From assembly GCA_037481715.1 (NCBI GenBank), contig JBBFLD010000002.1, forward strand, positions 1 through 64,000: a DNA stretch of 64,000 bases, given 5' to 3'. A model generated the notes under the pieces. It made no database searches. It was given only the letters and a program-made list of their open reading frames with translations, and was not told where the DNA came from. The stretch comes from Rosettibacter sp037481715. GTDB lineage: Bacteria > Bacteroidota > Ignavibacteria > Ignavibacteriales > Melioribacteraceae. This document shows, piece by piece, positions 52,656 through 61,976 of the stretch; position 1 is the first letter of the stretch; each line of letters begins with the position of its first letter. The translations under genes and the position numbers were made by a program.

Positions 52656-54050
52656 CTAAACCATTTCAATTATTGTTTTTAACATTTCATCAGAAGCTCT
52701 TATTAATCTTGCAGCAGCTTCATAAACTCTCTGAAATCGAATTACATTTGTCATCTCTTCATCAATTGATACTCCTGAATAAGAAGATTTCTGAAGATTT
52801 AATTGCTGCAAAACCATTTGAGTAGTTTCAATTCTGCTGTCGCTTGTTACTTTTTCAAGTCCAAAATCATTTAGAATAGATGAATAAGTTTCAAGTATTG
52901 TTTTATCTCCAAGTTCTGGAAATTTCTGGTCTGCCAATCTTGCAATGCTATTAGCAATATCTCCATTACCATCATTACCTGGAGAACTTGAGACTGCAAT
53001 ATTTCTTGGATTATTAAGAATATCTGGATTAATCTGAATTTTTCCGTTAACAAATGAATCGACTATAGCACCATTGCTCCAAGTTCCAAAGAATGGAATA
53101 TTAGTAAATGAATTTCCTCCTTGAACAAGAGTGTAACCTTGAGTATGAAGTTCATTTACTTTCTGAATAAAAGTATTAGCAAGATTTTCTAAATCACTTT
53201 TGTATTTAGGAATTTTATTTGAATACAAATCCGCAATCGCAAAAAGTTCGCCGCTGTTTAAGACAATTGAAGTACTCGTATCAGTTTTTGGAACTACTTT
53301 CATTTTTCCATTTTCAAGCCGAACCTCAAATTCATTATATACATTTTTATCAACTGCATGAATTCCGCCTATACTAACAGACACAGTTCCATATTCATTT
53401 TGTTGAACCGTTATATTTGCGAGCTCACTTAATTTGTTAAGCAAAGCATCTCTTCTGTCCATCAATTCACTTGCTTTAATTCCAACTGCTTCATTTTCAT
53501 AAATTTTTCTATTCAGGTCATAAATTTCTCTTAAGTATGAATTCATTTGATTTACTTTATCAACTGCATCTCTTTGAAGTAAATAATGAACAGATGAAAT
53601 GCTGTCGTAAACATCTTTGAATCTTTCACTTAGTCTTTGAGCCTTTTCAATAATTTGCGACCTTAATTGAATTGAAGTTGGATTAGTTGTCAGCTGGTCC
53701 CATGAATTAAAAAAGTCATTGAAATAAGAAGACAAACCATAATCAGAAGGTTCTGCTAAAATTGTTTCTATCTGCTGAAGCAATTCAGAGCGTTTATTGG
53801 CATCGGAATATGAAGATTGAAATTGACGGATTTGATTTTCTATTAAATCATTTTTAACTCTTATCACATCCTGAATTTTAACACCCATTCCCATACCAGC
53901 TTGAGTCTGCTCTGTTCCAAAGACAACTTTCTGCCTTGTGTAATCAGTATTGCCGGAATTAGAAATATTTTGAGAAGTAACATCCAGAGCACGCTGATAT
54001 GTTGCCATAGTTCTTACAGATATGTCAAAAATTCTTCCGATACCCATCAC
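52656..54050 (-). CDS. flgK: Hook-associated protein FlgK (HAP1)
   Basis: 464 aa. The N-terminal rod-type motif ALDVTSQNISNSGNTDYTRQ and the C-terminal EEMTNVIRFQRVYEAAARLI are the FlgK signatures. It forms the first hook-filament junction zone. It is on the short side for the family, with a reduced central domain. It overlaps flgN by one base. Confidence 0.93.
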   Translation of the reverse strand: MMGIGRIFDISVRTMATYQRALDVTSQNISNSGNTDYTRQKVVFGTEQTQAGMGMGVKIQDVIRVKNDLIENQIRQFQSSYSDANKRSELLQQIETILAEPSDYGLSSYFNDFFNSWDQLTTNPTSIQLRSQIIEKAQRLSERFKDVYDSISSVHYLLQRDAVDKVNQMNSYLREIYDLNRKIYENEAVGIKASELMDRRDALLNKLSELANITVQQNEYGTVSVSIGGIHAVDKNVYNEFEVRLENGKMKVVPKTDTSTSIVLNSGELFAIADLYSNKIPKYKSDLENLANTFIQKVNELHTQGYTLVQGGNSFTNIPFFGTWSNGAIVDSFVNGKIQINPDILNNPRNIAVSSSPGNDGNGDIANSIARLADQKFPELGDKTILETYSSILNDFGLEKVTSDSRIETTQMVLQQLNLQKSSYSGVSIDEEMTNVIRFQRVYEAAARLIRASDEMLKTIIEMV

Positions 54051-54493
54051 TAAACTCTTTTATTTACAATGTTATTCTCGCCTTTGCCAAAAACTGTATA
54101 AATTGTATCACGAATAATATTTCTTGACACATTAACCAGAACAGTAATGTGAGAATTTAGTTTAATAATTTCTGCGGCTTTAGTTTTTATTGCATCTCTT
54201 TTTTCTTTAATCTTATCAAAATTTTTATCCGGCAAAGAGTTAATCAATTCTTCAATGGAACCATTTTTTAATTGAATTGAATTTTCGTTTGCCAGTTCGA
54301 ATGTTAATTTCTTTCTTTCTTTTTCTTCCATTCTAATTGCTGAAAGTAATTTTTGTTCGTCATCTACTGCTTTATCGAGCAGTGACATATCATTGTTAAG
54401 CAGTGCTTCTTTTTTTGCTTTTACAACTTCTAAAAGGTCATCAAAATTTTTTTTCTGCCTTTCAATTGAATTTGTTAATTCTTCGATTTTCAT
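54050..54493 (-). CDS. flgN: Flagellar export chaperone FlgN
   Basis: 147-aa helical protein without signal. The LLEVVKAKKEALLNNDMSLL segment and overall length fit FlgN, the chaperone of FlgK and FlgL. Its position directly before flgK supports this. It overlaps flgJ by 4 nt. Confidence 0.78.
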   Translation of the reverse strand: MKIEELTNSIERQKKNFDDLLEVVKAKKEALLNNDMSLLDKAVDDEQKLLSAIRMEEKERKKLTFELANENSIQLKNGSIEELINSLPDKNFDKIKEKRDAIKTKAAEIIKLNSHITVLVNVSRNIIRDTIYTVFGKGENNIVNKRV

Positions 54494-55299
54494 GATTCAC
54501 TCTCACTAAAATGATTTAAATAACTCATTACTTTTGTAATGTAGTTCTGTGTTTCTTCAAAAGGTGGAATTCCTTTATATTTTTCAACATTTTGCGGTCC
54601 GGCATTATAGGCAGCCAGAGCTAATTTCAAATCACCATTATATTGTCGAAGCATTTTAGCGAGATATTTAGTTCCTCCATAAATATTTTCTTTTGGGTCA
54701 AAAATATTTCGCACACCCATTTCTGCTGCAGTTGAATCCATTAACTGCATTAACCCTTTTGCTTTTGCAGGTGACACCGCTCTGTGATTTGCTGCTGATT
54801 CTGCTAAAATTATTGATTTAATTACATTTTTATCTATTCCAAATTCTTTTGATGCTTCTTCAATTAAATCATCATATTTTTTAAGACGATTCAATGATTC
54901 ATTACTCGGCTGAACTTTTGGAATTTGATTGTCATTAACTTTTATCTCAATTTTTTCTGATGATTTTAATTTTACCTTAAATGCAGGGTCCATATCTTCA
55001 CCGGTAATTTTTTTATAAAGTGCTTCTGCAATTCCTAAACTTTTTCCCTGCGAAATATATGATGCCATTTCCTGCTCAAATATTGTATCAAACATATCGT
55101 TGCCGTAACCTTCTTCTCCAAATAATCCATTTGTAGTTTTGTTCATTGATTGAAGAAGCATTGCTGTAAACAAACTTTCAAATTCTTTTGCAGCCTTTGC
55201 GATTTTTGCTTTTTGTTTTTGGTCGTATTGACCTTTCATCTCCTGAATCTGGGAGATGTGTTTATTCATGTCCGTTATTTTTAATGATATCTTTTCCAT
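54490..55299 (-). CDS. flgJ: FlgJ-type rod-binding protein with lytic transglycosylase domain
   Basis: 269 aa. The N-terminal rod-binding domain (about 28-95) contains KAAKEFESLFTAMLLQSMNK and GNDMFDTIFEQEMAS. The C-terminal domain (about 145-265) is an SLT-type lytic transglycosylase: IKSIILAESAANHRAVSPAK (catalytic Glu), GLMQLM, and LALAAYNAGPQNVEKYKGIP. In enteric bacteria FlgJ carries a GH73-type muramidase instead. It opens peptidoglycan for the rod. Confidence 0.88.
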   Translation of the reverse strand: MEKISLKITDMNKHISQIQEMKGQYDQKQKAKIAKAAKEFESLFTAMLLQSMNKTTNGLFGEEGYGNDMFDTIFEQEMASYISQGKSLGIAEALYKKITGEDMDPAFKVKLKSSEKIEIKVNDNQIPKVQPSNESLNRLKKYDDLIEEASKEFGIDKNVIKSIILAESAANHRAVSPAKAKGLMQLMDSTAAEMGVRNIFDPKENIYGGTKYLAKMLRQYNGDLKLALAAYNAGPQNVEKYKGIPPFEETQNYITKVMSYLNHFSESES

Positions 55300-55300
55300 A

Positions 55301-56401
55301 TTACATTATCACTAATTCTGCTATTAATGCTCCTGCTTCTTTTAATGCTTGAAAGATTGCAATAATATCTCTTGGAGAAACTTTCAATGAATTAAGTGCA
55401 GCTGCAACTTCCTGCACATTTGTAGCACCTTGAATTGCAATTGTCTTTGTTGAATCCTGAGAAACATAAGGAACAAGATTGTTGAATACAGTTGTTGTTC
55501 CGCGTGAAAAAGCATTTGGCTGAGAAATAATTGGATAAGAACGAATCTGAATATTTAATCCACCATGAGTAATAGTTACAGGCTGTATTTTAACATTATT
55601 GCCTGCAATTACTGTCCCGGTTCTTTCATTCAATACAACTCTTGCAACCTCATCAACTTGAATATTAATGCTTTCAAGTTCTGCAAGGAATGAAATCAAA
55701 TTATTTTGTCTTTCTTGAGGAACATTTACTCGAACTTCGGCAGCATCAAGAGCTTTTGCAATTTCTCCGCCAAACTTAGAATTAATTGCATTACTGATAT
55801 TGTTTGCAGTTGTAATATCCGGCTCTTTCAAAAAAACTGATATTTCTGAATTTTGTGATTCTACAAAATTAATTGGTTCTTTTAATGAACCACCGCGTGG
55901 AACTCTTCCTGCAAGTGAATGATTTTTCGAAATTCTATTTCCAGAAATTGTATTAATATCATAACCGCCAACCGAAACTGGACCTTGAGCAAAACCATAA
56001 ACTTTGCCATCCATTCCAGAAAGTGGGGTCATCAATAATGTTCCACCTTGTAAACTTGTTGCATCGCCAAGCGATGAAACTGTTACATCAAACTCTGCAC
56101 CGGGTTTTAAATTTTTATTTATTGATGCTGTTACCATTACAGCAGCAACATTTTTAGTTCTTATATCATTTTGTGGAACCGTAATTCCAAATCTTTTCAA
56201 CATGCTTGTAATTGATTGAATTGTAAATGAAGAACGATAACTGTCGCCTGTTCCTGCAAGACCAACTACCAGTCCATATCCAATAATTTGCTCTGAGCCA
56301 TATCCGCTTAGATATGCTACATCTTTTATTCTTTGGGCTTGTGATGAGTTGTAAGCAAGTATTAATAAAATCAAAATCGTTATAAATATTTTTCTTTTCA
56401 T
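55301..56401 (-). CDS. flgI: Flagellar P-ring protein FlgI
   Basis: 366 aa with a signal peptide (cut near YNSSQAQ). Family motifs are GYGLVVGLAGTGD, DVTVSSLGDATSLQGGTLLM and TAREDG-like strands; RVVLNERTGTVIAGNNVKI is especially typical. It forms the periplasmic P ring. It lies between flgH and flgJ with gaps of 9 nt and 1 nt. Confidence 0.95.
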   Translation of the reverse strand: MKRKIFITILILLILAYNSSQAQRIKDVAYLSGYGSEQIIGYGLVVGLAGTGDSYRSSFTIQSITSMLKRFGITVPQNDIRTKNVAAVMVTASINKNLKPGAEFDVTVSSLGDATSLQGGTLLMTPLSGMDGKVYGFAQGPVSVGGYDINTISGNRISKNHSLAGRVPRGGSLKEPINFVESQNSEISVFLKEPDITTANNISNAINSKFGGEIAKALDAAEVRVNVPQERQNNLISFLAELESINIQVDEVARVVLNERTGTVIAGNNVKIQPVTITHGGLNIQIRSYPIISQPNAFSRGTTTVFNNLVPYVSQDSTKTIAIQGATNVQEVAAALNSLKVSPRDIIAIFQALKEAGALIAELVIM

Positions 56402-56410
56402 GGAAACACC

Positions 56411-56992
56411 TTAAAACAACCAGTGAAATAATTTTGTCAGAATTCCAGGTCTTTGAGAAGAATCAATCATTCCGCTTCCTTCAAAAGTAATTTCTGCATC
56501 AGAAATATTAAATGAATAAACTGAATTGTCAGAAGAAATATCACTCGGTCTAACAATGCCAGTTATCTTTATCATTTGTTCTTCGCCATTTATTACAATT
56601 TTTCTGCTTCCTCTAATCCGCATATTTCCGTTTTCATAGACTGAATCAACAATTGCACTGATTTTTGTTTTTACAACTCCAGTTGTTTTTGTAGAACCAG
56701 AACCCGAGAATGAATTATCTGTTCCAAGATTTATATCTGTTTTTGGCAGATTAGTTTTATCAATTCCACCTGCTAAATTTGCACCGAGAGAACTATTTCT
56801 GCCTGTAGTTGTTTCTGCATTGTTCGATGCTTGTGATGATTCAAGAACAATTATTGTTATTGCATCTCCCACTTGAAAAGCTTTGTGGTCGGAGAACAAA
56901 GAATACAATGAATTCTGTCTCATATTCTGTGCATACAAAATTGAAGCAGCAAACCAAGTAATAATCAATAATCTTTTCATAGTTCTACTCAA
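56411..56992 (-). CDS. flgH: Flagellar L-ring protein FlgH
   Basis: 193 aa. Motifs SLYSLFSDHKAFQVGDAITI, IVLESSQASN, RIRGSRKIVINGEEQMIKI, GIVRPSDISSDNSV and the end GILTKLFHWLF define FlgH. It forms the outer-membrane L ring. The signal peptide (WFAASILYAQN) has no lipobox cysteine, whereas classical FlgH is a lipoprotein. It overlaps flgA by 8 nt. Confidence 0.93.
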   Translation of the reverse strand: MSRTMKRLLIITWFAASILYAQNMRQNSLYSLFSDHKAFQVGDAITIIVLESSQASNNAETTTGRNSSLGANLAGGIDKTNLPKTDINLGTDNSFSGSGSTKTTGVVKTKISAIVDSVYENGNMRIRGSRKIVINGEEQMIKITGIVRPSDISSDNSVYSFNISDAEITFEGSGMIDSSQRPGILTKLFHWLF

Positions 56993-57635
56993 TTAATGAT
57001 ACATTATATTTATCAATAATTTTTGCTTTGAATAATTTGTTATCGTTTGTCACAACTCTTATGACATCCCCAATTCTGCCATCTTCTCTTGCTGTAACTT
57101 CTGTTGAAATATCAACTCCATTTTTTCCGGCATGCAAGATTAATTTGTCATTATAAAAAACATCAGGAACAGGTTCTATTAATTCTTCAATTAGTATTGA
57201 ACCATTTTTAATTTTTGTTTTTGCTCTGAATCCTTCGGCAAAATCAAGATTTTGAATTACCTTGCCTCTAACATTCGTAATATCAATTAATTTATGAGTA
57301 AATTGATTTTCGGATAACAATTCATTCCTGTCAATATTCTGCAAAGCAATAAGAACATTTTGATATAATTTCACTTTAAGAGTAATTAAAGAAAAACTTA
57401 CTTTATTTTTTCTATCGTAAATTTTAACCGGGACAAATGCATAATTTTTATTCAGGTTGAATTCTCTTTCATAATCAAGCACAAGTTTGAAATAATTTTT
57501 CGGCATTTCTTTAACTTGATATTCATACTTATCGTAAGATGCAAATTTCTCGTCAAGATAATTTTTTAATTGAGATTCAAAAGCTTTATCGCTGTTAAAA
57601 AATATTTGCAACAATATTAATAATGCCGAAATCAT
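56985..57635 (-). CDS. flgA: P-ring assembly chaperone FlgA
   Basis: 216 aa with a short hydrophobic export signal, a variable N-terminal half and a SAF-type C-terminal half (about 95-215). The latter has VIQNLDFAEGFRAKTKIKNG and VTAREDGRIGDVIRVVTNDN, the FlgA hallmark. It helps FlgI polymerise in the periplasm. It follows flgG by 3 nt. Confidence 0.88.
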   Translation of the reverse strand: MISALLILLQIFFNSDKAFESQLKNYLDEKFASYDKYEYQVKEMPKNYFKLVLDYEREFNLNKNYAFVPVKIYDRKNKVSFSLITLKVKLYQNVLIALQNIDRNELLSENQFTHKLIDITNVRGKVIQNLDFAEGFRAKTKIKNGSILIEELIEPVPDVFYNDKLILHAGKNGVDISTEVTAREDGRIGDVIRVVTNDNKLFKAKIIDKYNVSLIE

Positions 57636-57638
57636 TTT

Positions 57639-58439
57639 TTAACTTCTCTTAAGGTTGTTTGCAATTGTCATCATATCTTCTACTGTTTTAACAGTTTTGG
57701 AATTAATTTCGTATGCTCTTTGAGCAGCAATCATAGCAATCATTTCTTCAACAATATCGACATTAGAAGATTCAAGATAGCCTTGATGAATTTCTCCAAA
57801 TCCTTCACTGCCTGGGGTTCCAAGTATTGGCTGACCAGATGCAGGAGATTCAGCATAAAGATTATCACCAAGAGCAATAAGACCGCCGTTATTCATAAAT
57901 CGAGCTAATTCAATTGTGCCCAGTGTTACTGTAGAACCATCAACTTGATGTGCTGTTACAGTTCCATCTTTTGCTATCTGGATATCTACTACATCATTTG
58001 TTAGAGTAATACTTGGTTCAAGTTCATATCCGCTTGCTGTAACAATTTTTCCATCCGCATTTAATTTGAATGAACCATCTCTTGTATAAGCAAATGTTCC
58101 ATCACTTTTTCTTACCTGAAAGAATCCTTCGCCATAAATTGCAAGATCAAGCTGATTATTTGTAGCAACTAAATCACCTTGCTTAAATATTTTTTGAGTT
58201 GATGCAGGCTTAACTCCATTGCCAACCTGAATTTTATTATTTGTATTTTCATAAATGCCAGGTGTAGTAGTTGAAAGCGGATTAATGTTTACTTCCTGAT
58301 ACATCAAATCCTGAAAATCTGCTTTGTTCTTCTTAAAGCCTGTAGTATTAATATTGGCAATGTTGTTAGAAATAACTTCAATATTTATTTGCTGTGCATA
58401 CATTCCAGAAGCAGCTGTTCTTAGTGCTCTTGTTGGCAT
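57639..58439 (-). CDS. flgG: Distal rod protein FlgG
   Basis: 266 aa, the usual FlgG length. The start ALRTAASGMYAQQINIEVIS with NNIANINTTGFKK, the central GEGFFQVRKSDGTFAYTRDG, and the end SNVDIVEEMIAMIAAQRAYE are textbook. It builds the distal rod. It lies 15 nt after flgF. Confidence 0.95.
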   Translation of the reverse strand: MPTRALRTAASGMYAQQINIEVISNNIANINTTGFKKNKADFQDLMYQEVNINPLSTTTPGIYENTNNKIQVGNGVKPASTQKIFKQGDLVATNNQLDLAIYGEGFFQVRKSDGTFAYTRDGSFKLNADGKIVTASGYELEPSITLTNDVVDIQIAKDGTVTAHQVDGSTVTLGTIELARFMNNGGLIALGDNLYAESPASGQPILGTPGSEGFGEIHQGYLESSNVDIVEEMIAMIAAQRAYEINSKTVKTVEDMMTIANNLKRS

Positions 58440-58454
58440 ATATCACCTCTCTAA

Positions 58455-59165
58455 TTAAACTTTCCCAATTTGATTTGCGTGGTCTAAAGACTGATCCAGT
58501 GCATTAATAACTTTTTGAGATCTTTCATAAGCTTTATTCAACTGAATCATTGCTTCCATTTCGAGTATTGGATTTGCATTCGATTCTTCTAAATATCCTT
58601 GAGAAATTTTATATTCATCTTGACTTGCTTCAGTATAATTTTCGTCTGTAATTAAAAAGTTTGATTCTCCGCTTCTTGTTAATTGTTCTGGGTCATCAAC
58701 TTTTACAACGAGCAAAGTATCGATGTAATGTTCATCAATTTTTATTTCTCCTGCTGTTGATACAAGAATTTCAGAACCTTTCTGACGAAGTGTATCTTCA
58801 AGAAAAATTCCGCCATTTTTTCCTAATACTTTTCTTCCTTGTGCATCAACAAGATAACCCTCATCAGAAATTTGAAATCTGCCGTTTCTTGTCAATTCAA
58901 TTGTTCCATCATCACTTTTTACAACAAAAAATCCTTTGCCGTTGATTGCAAAATCAAGTGGATTTGAAGTCAATACTAATTCACCTTGCTGCTGACTTGT
59001 TAATTTTCTTACTTGAGATTCACCAGCTTCGTTTATGTATTCAGAAAACGGGATTTCTCTTTTGTAAGCTGTTGTATTAATGTTTGCAAGGTTGTTCGAA
59101 ATAATATCAATATTTTTTGCTCTTTGGTCCATGCTTCGTGCAACTGTGTAAATTCCTTTAATCAT
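58455..59165 (-). CDS. flgF: Flagellar rod protein FlgF
   Basis: 236 aa of the FlgF/FlgG family: IKGIYTVARSMDQRAKNIDI, NNLANINTTAYKREIP, GKGFFVVKSDDGTIELTRNG, and the C-terminal EESNANPILEMEAMIQLNKAYE. It forms part of the proximal rod. The shorter length and position before flgG favour FlgF over a second FlgG. Confidence 0.9.
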   Translation of the reverse strand: MIKGIYTVARSMDQRAKNIDIISNNLANINTTAYKREIPFSEYINEAGESQVRKLTSQQQGELVLTSNPLDFAINGKGFFVVKSDDGTIELTRNGRFQISDEGYLVDAQGRKVLGKNGGIFLEDTLRQKGSEILVSTAGEIKIDEHYIDTLLVVKVDDPEQLTRSGESNFLITDENYTEASQDEYKISQGYLEESNANPILEMEAMIQLNKAYERSQKVINALDQSLDHANQIGKV

Positions 59166-59176
59166 CTTTAAGCTCC

Positions 59177-59782
59177 TTATAATTTTTCATACTCAAGATA
59201 TTTTAACCTTGCAGCAAGCATCAGCTCACCTTTTGAAATCTTAAGTTCCTTAGCTTTCTTTGTAATGTTTTTCTCAGATAATTTTTTAACAGGAAGATTA
59301 TGAATCAATTCTCTTCTCGATTTCGATTTTTTATCTTCAATTCTTGAAGGAACTCTTTCTTCTCTGAGCATCTTTATTTTATTTCTTAATTCAATTCCTT
59401 CTTTTATTTGAATTCTTAGAACTATTCTTCTTACTGCAATCAAAGTGAAAAGAAAAACAGAAAAGATTATGAGAAACTTTGCTTCAAATGAAAGATCCAA
59501 GAATAATTGCAGCAAAGTTTTCTTTGGCTTAAAATTGGGCACTTCAGAAATAAATTCTTTATAAGAATTATTTGAATCGTTACTTTTTGATTCTTTCTCC
59601 ATTTTTAATTTTGCTGCAAGAATCTGCTGTTCAACAAGACTTCTTACATTAATCGTATCTTCCGAAGTTGTATCTTTAACCACACTTTGAATGGAAGATT
59701 TGCTGATTACGCTGTCAATATTAATTTGTGAATAAACTGCTGCTGCATAAAAAATTATTAATGTAAAAATTGTCTTTCTCAT
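59177..59782 (-). CDS. Membrane protein of the flagellar operon, possibly FliO-like
   Basis: 201 aa. It has a signal peptide (to about residue 18), a periplasmic Ser/Thr/Lys-rich part, one membrane helix (about 101-121, AKFLIIFSVFLFTLIAVRRI) and a basic cytoplasmic tail ending in KELKISKGELMLAARLKYLE. The topology resembles FliO but the sequence match is not clear. It starts 4 nt inside the end of the GAF protein gene and stands 11 nt before flgF. Confidence 0.5.
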   Translation of the reverse strand: MRKTIFTLIIFYAAAVYSQINIDSVISKSSIQSVVKDTTSEDTINVRSLVEQQILAAKLKMEKESKSNDSNNSYKEFISEVPNFKPKKTLLQLFLDLSFEAKFLIIFSVFLFTLIAVRRIVLRIQIKEGIELRNKIKMLREERVPSRIEDKKSKSRRELIHNLPVKKLSEKNITKKAKELKISKGELMLAARLKYLEYEKL

Positions 59783-61089
59783 TCTTTCAATTTCCTCTTT
59801 AATGGAAACAAAAGATGAATACTTGTTCCTTTCAAAGGAAGAGAATCAAATTCTGCTTTGCCTTCACTCTTTTTCATTAACTCTTTGATAATTTTTACCG
59901 TAAGATTAGAAACATAATCCGATGGTTCGCCAAAATTTTCCCAGTAATCAGTAATAAAAACAGAGAGAATTACAATTTCATTTATGTATTTCGTTTGAAT
60001 TACAATTCCGCTTCCGCTTTTAGATTTCTTTTTAATCATCGAAAAAATGTTGGTTAAAATCTGTTTAATTTCTTTTGAGCTTGTTAAAATTGGAGGCAGA
60101 TGTTCTTCAAGGTCAAGTGCGCATTCCAGTCCAAGATTCTTAAGTGTAGAATTAATTATTCCATAAAATTCTTTTATTACACTGTTGATGTCACATGGAA
60201 GATTTTGTTTTGACTTCCCGGAATTTATATCATTAAACTTGAGCAGCTTTTGAGATAAACTGCTTAAGCGAGTAATTCTTTCTCGAATTTTTTCAAATAT
60301 TTCAGTTTCAATTCCGGTGTTTGTGCTTTCAATGTAATCAACACCACTTTGAATTACTTGAAGAGAATTAAGCATGTCTTGAATAATTCCTTCTGCAAAT
60401 TCTCCAACTGCATACAGCTTAAAATCATTATTCAGCTTTGATTCATAAAGCTGAACTTCATCATAAAGCTTATTAATTGTTTGTCTCTGATTAAATGAAA
60501 TTATTTGAGGAACGATAATTCCAAGAAGAATATAAATTGCCTGATTTTCTATTGAATCTTCTGATATTTTATTTGCCGGACCTAATAATGAAAGCACACC
60601 AAGATTATTTTTTACATAATTTACAGGAAAAATAGTTTGATATAATTTAACTCCTTCGCCAGTGTATGAATTTAAATCAGGGATTAAAGTTGGTTTTTGA
60701 GTTTCAAATATCCAATCAAGTATTCCATTTTTGTAAGCTTTGTTCACAAGATTATTTTGAAGTGAAGAAACATTTGGATTAACAGCAACCAAACTTCTTT
60801 TTGTATCATCAAACAAAAACAAATCAACTTCTTTCGATGTAACAATTCTTTTCACATATTGACTGAATAAGTCATGAATTTCCTGAGGAGTTTTTAATTC
60901 AGCAACTGACTTTTGGAAGCTGAATAAATTTTGAATCAAGTAATTGTATTTTTCAAAAAGATTAGTTTTGCTCTGATGAGTTTCAAAACTAATTCTCTTA
61001 TATTCTTCAGTATTGCCGCCTTTAGTGAAATACTGAAGAGTATTTGCAAATGGTTCATACTTTAGAGTATTTTCTTTTATCAGTCTCAA
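59779..61089 (-). CDS. GAF protein with degenerate histidine-kinase core
   Basis: 436 aa. The N-terminal half is a GAF domain (about 55-200, DLFLFDDTKRSLVAVNP ... VNYVKNNLGVLSLLG). The C-terminal half has the helices and alpha/beta layout of a kinase, but the phospho-acceptor His is missing (GEFAEGIIQDMLNSLQVI) and the Gly-rich ATP boxes are absent (FITDYWENFGEP). It is likely a non-catalytic sensor or scaffold. It overlaps genes on both sides by 4 nt inside the fliA operon. Confidence 0.75.
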   Translation of the reverse strand: MRLIKENTLKYEPFANTLQYFTKGGNTEEYKRISFETHQSKTNLFEKYNYLIQNLFSFQKSVAELKTPQEIHDLFSQYVKRIVTSKEVDLFLFDDTKRSLVAVNPNVSSLQNNLVNKAYKNGILDWIFETQKPTLIPDLNSYTGEGVKLYQTIFPVNYVKNNLGVLSLLGPANKISEDSIENQAIYILLGIIVPQIISFNQRQTINKLYDEVQLYESKLNNDFKLYAVGEFAEGIIQDMLNSLQVIQSGVDYIESTNTGIETEIFEKIRERITRLSSLSQKLLKFNDINSGKSKQNLPCDINSVIKEFYGIINSTLKNLGLECALDLEEHLPPILTSSKEIKQILTNIFSMIKKKSKSGSGIVIQTKYINEIVILSVFITDYWENFGEPSDYVSNLTVKIIKELMKKSEGKAEFDSLPLKGTSIHLLFPLKRKLKE

Positions 61090-61967
61090 ATTAAATACCT
61101 CAATGAATCTATTTGAAGAAGAATTGGTTCATGATACATTGAAATAAATTTTTCTAATTCTTCAGCTTCTTTTAATTGAAGAATTTCAGAAGCTTCTTTA
61201 CCGAACTCCAAATCATCATCCCAACTGAACTTTGCAAGCTGAAGTTTTTGGGTCATATAATCTGCAAGATGAATAATTGATGTTAATATTTTTGTATTTG
61301 ATGCAAGATTTGGTGTATGATGATATTTAACCATTTCACAAATTGATTCTGGTATATTCCAATTTTTTAATAATGTATAACCAACACTTTGATGGTCCAT
61401 TCCCAGCTGAAAGTTTTCTGCTTCAAGATACTTCATTCCCTTTTTTACATTTTCCATGATTGCAACAAAATCGCTATGCATGTATCGATGAATTACTGAG
61501 ATGCCCAAATCATGCAGTAATCCACCAATAAATACATCATTGCTTTCACGAATTCCCATATCATCAGCAATTTTCTTTGCTGTTGTTGCAGTAATGTATG
61601 AATGAAGCCAGAAGCTTTTCTGGTCCATGTATTCATCACTTTTATTTTTCATTGATTCCATAAGTGAAAGGGCAGTTACGATGTTTCTTATTTCATTAAA
61701 GCCCAGTATCATAATTGCATATTCAATTGAAGAAACTCTTTTTGCCAATCCATAGAATGGAGAATTGGCTATTGTAAGAATTTTTACAACTATGCTCTGG
61801 TCTTTAGAAATAGCCCTTGCAAGTGTGTGCGGACTTGTATTTAAATCTTTCAGCAGTTCAAGAACCTCAGATAAAATTTTTGGAACCGGTGAAAGACTTG
61901 TAACTCTTTTAAGAACTAATTGAGTTCTTTCCTTTTTTTGTGCCTGGTCAAATGAAATTGTATACAT
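61086..61967 (-). CDS. HDOD-domain protein, second copy
   Basis: 293 aa with an HDOD domain (about 20-215): SPVPKILSEVLELLKD, KILTIANSPFYGLAKRVSSI and GGLLHDLGISVIHRY with His-Asp residues partly kept. HDOD proteins are HD-GYP relatives used in signalling, often in motility and cyclic-di-GMP pathways. It is paralogous to the preceding gene and 9 nt from it. Confidence 0.88.
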   Translation of the reverse strand: MYTISFDQAQKKERTQLVLKRVTSLSPVPKILSEVLELLKDLNTSPHTLARAISKDQSIVVKILTIANSPFYGLAKRVSSIEYAIMILGFNEIRNIVTALSLMESMKNKSDEYMDQKSFWLHSYITATTAKKIADDMGIRESNDVFIGGLLHDLGISVIHRYMHSDFVAIMENVKKGMKYLEAENFQLGMDHQSVGYTLLKNWNIPESICEMVKYHHTPNLASNTKILTSIIHLADYMTQKLQLAKFSWDDDLEFGKEASEILQLKEAEELEKFISMYHEPILLQIDSLRYLI

Positions 61968-61976
61968 AGCCTTTTA

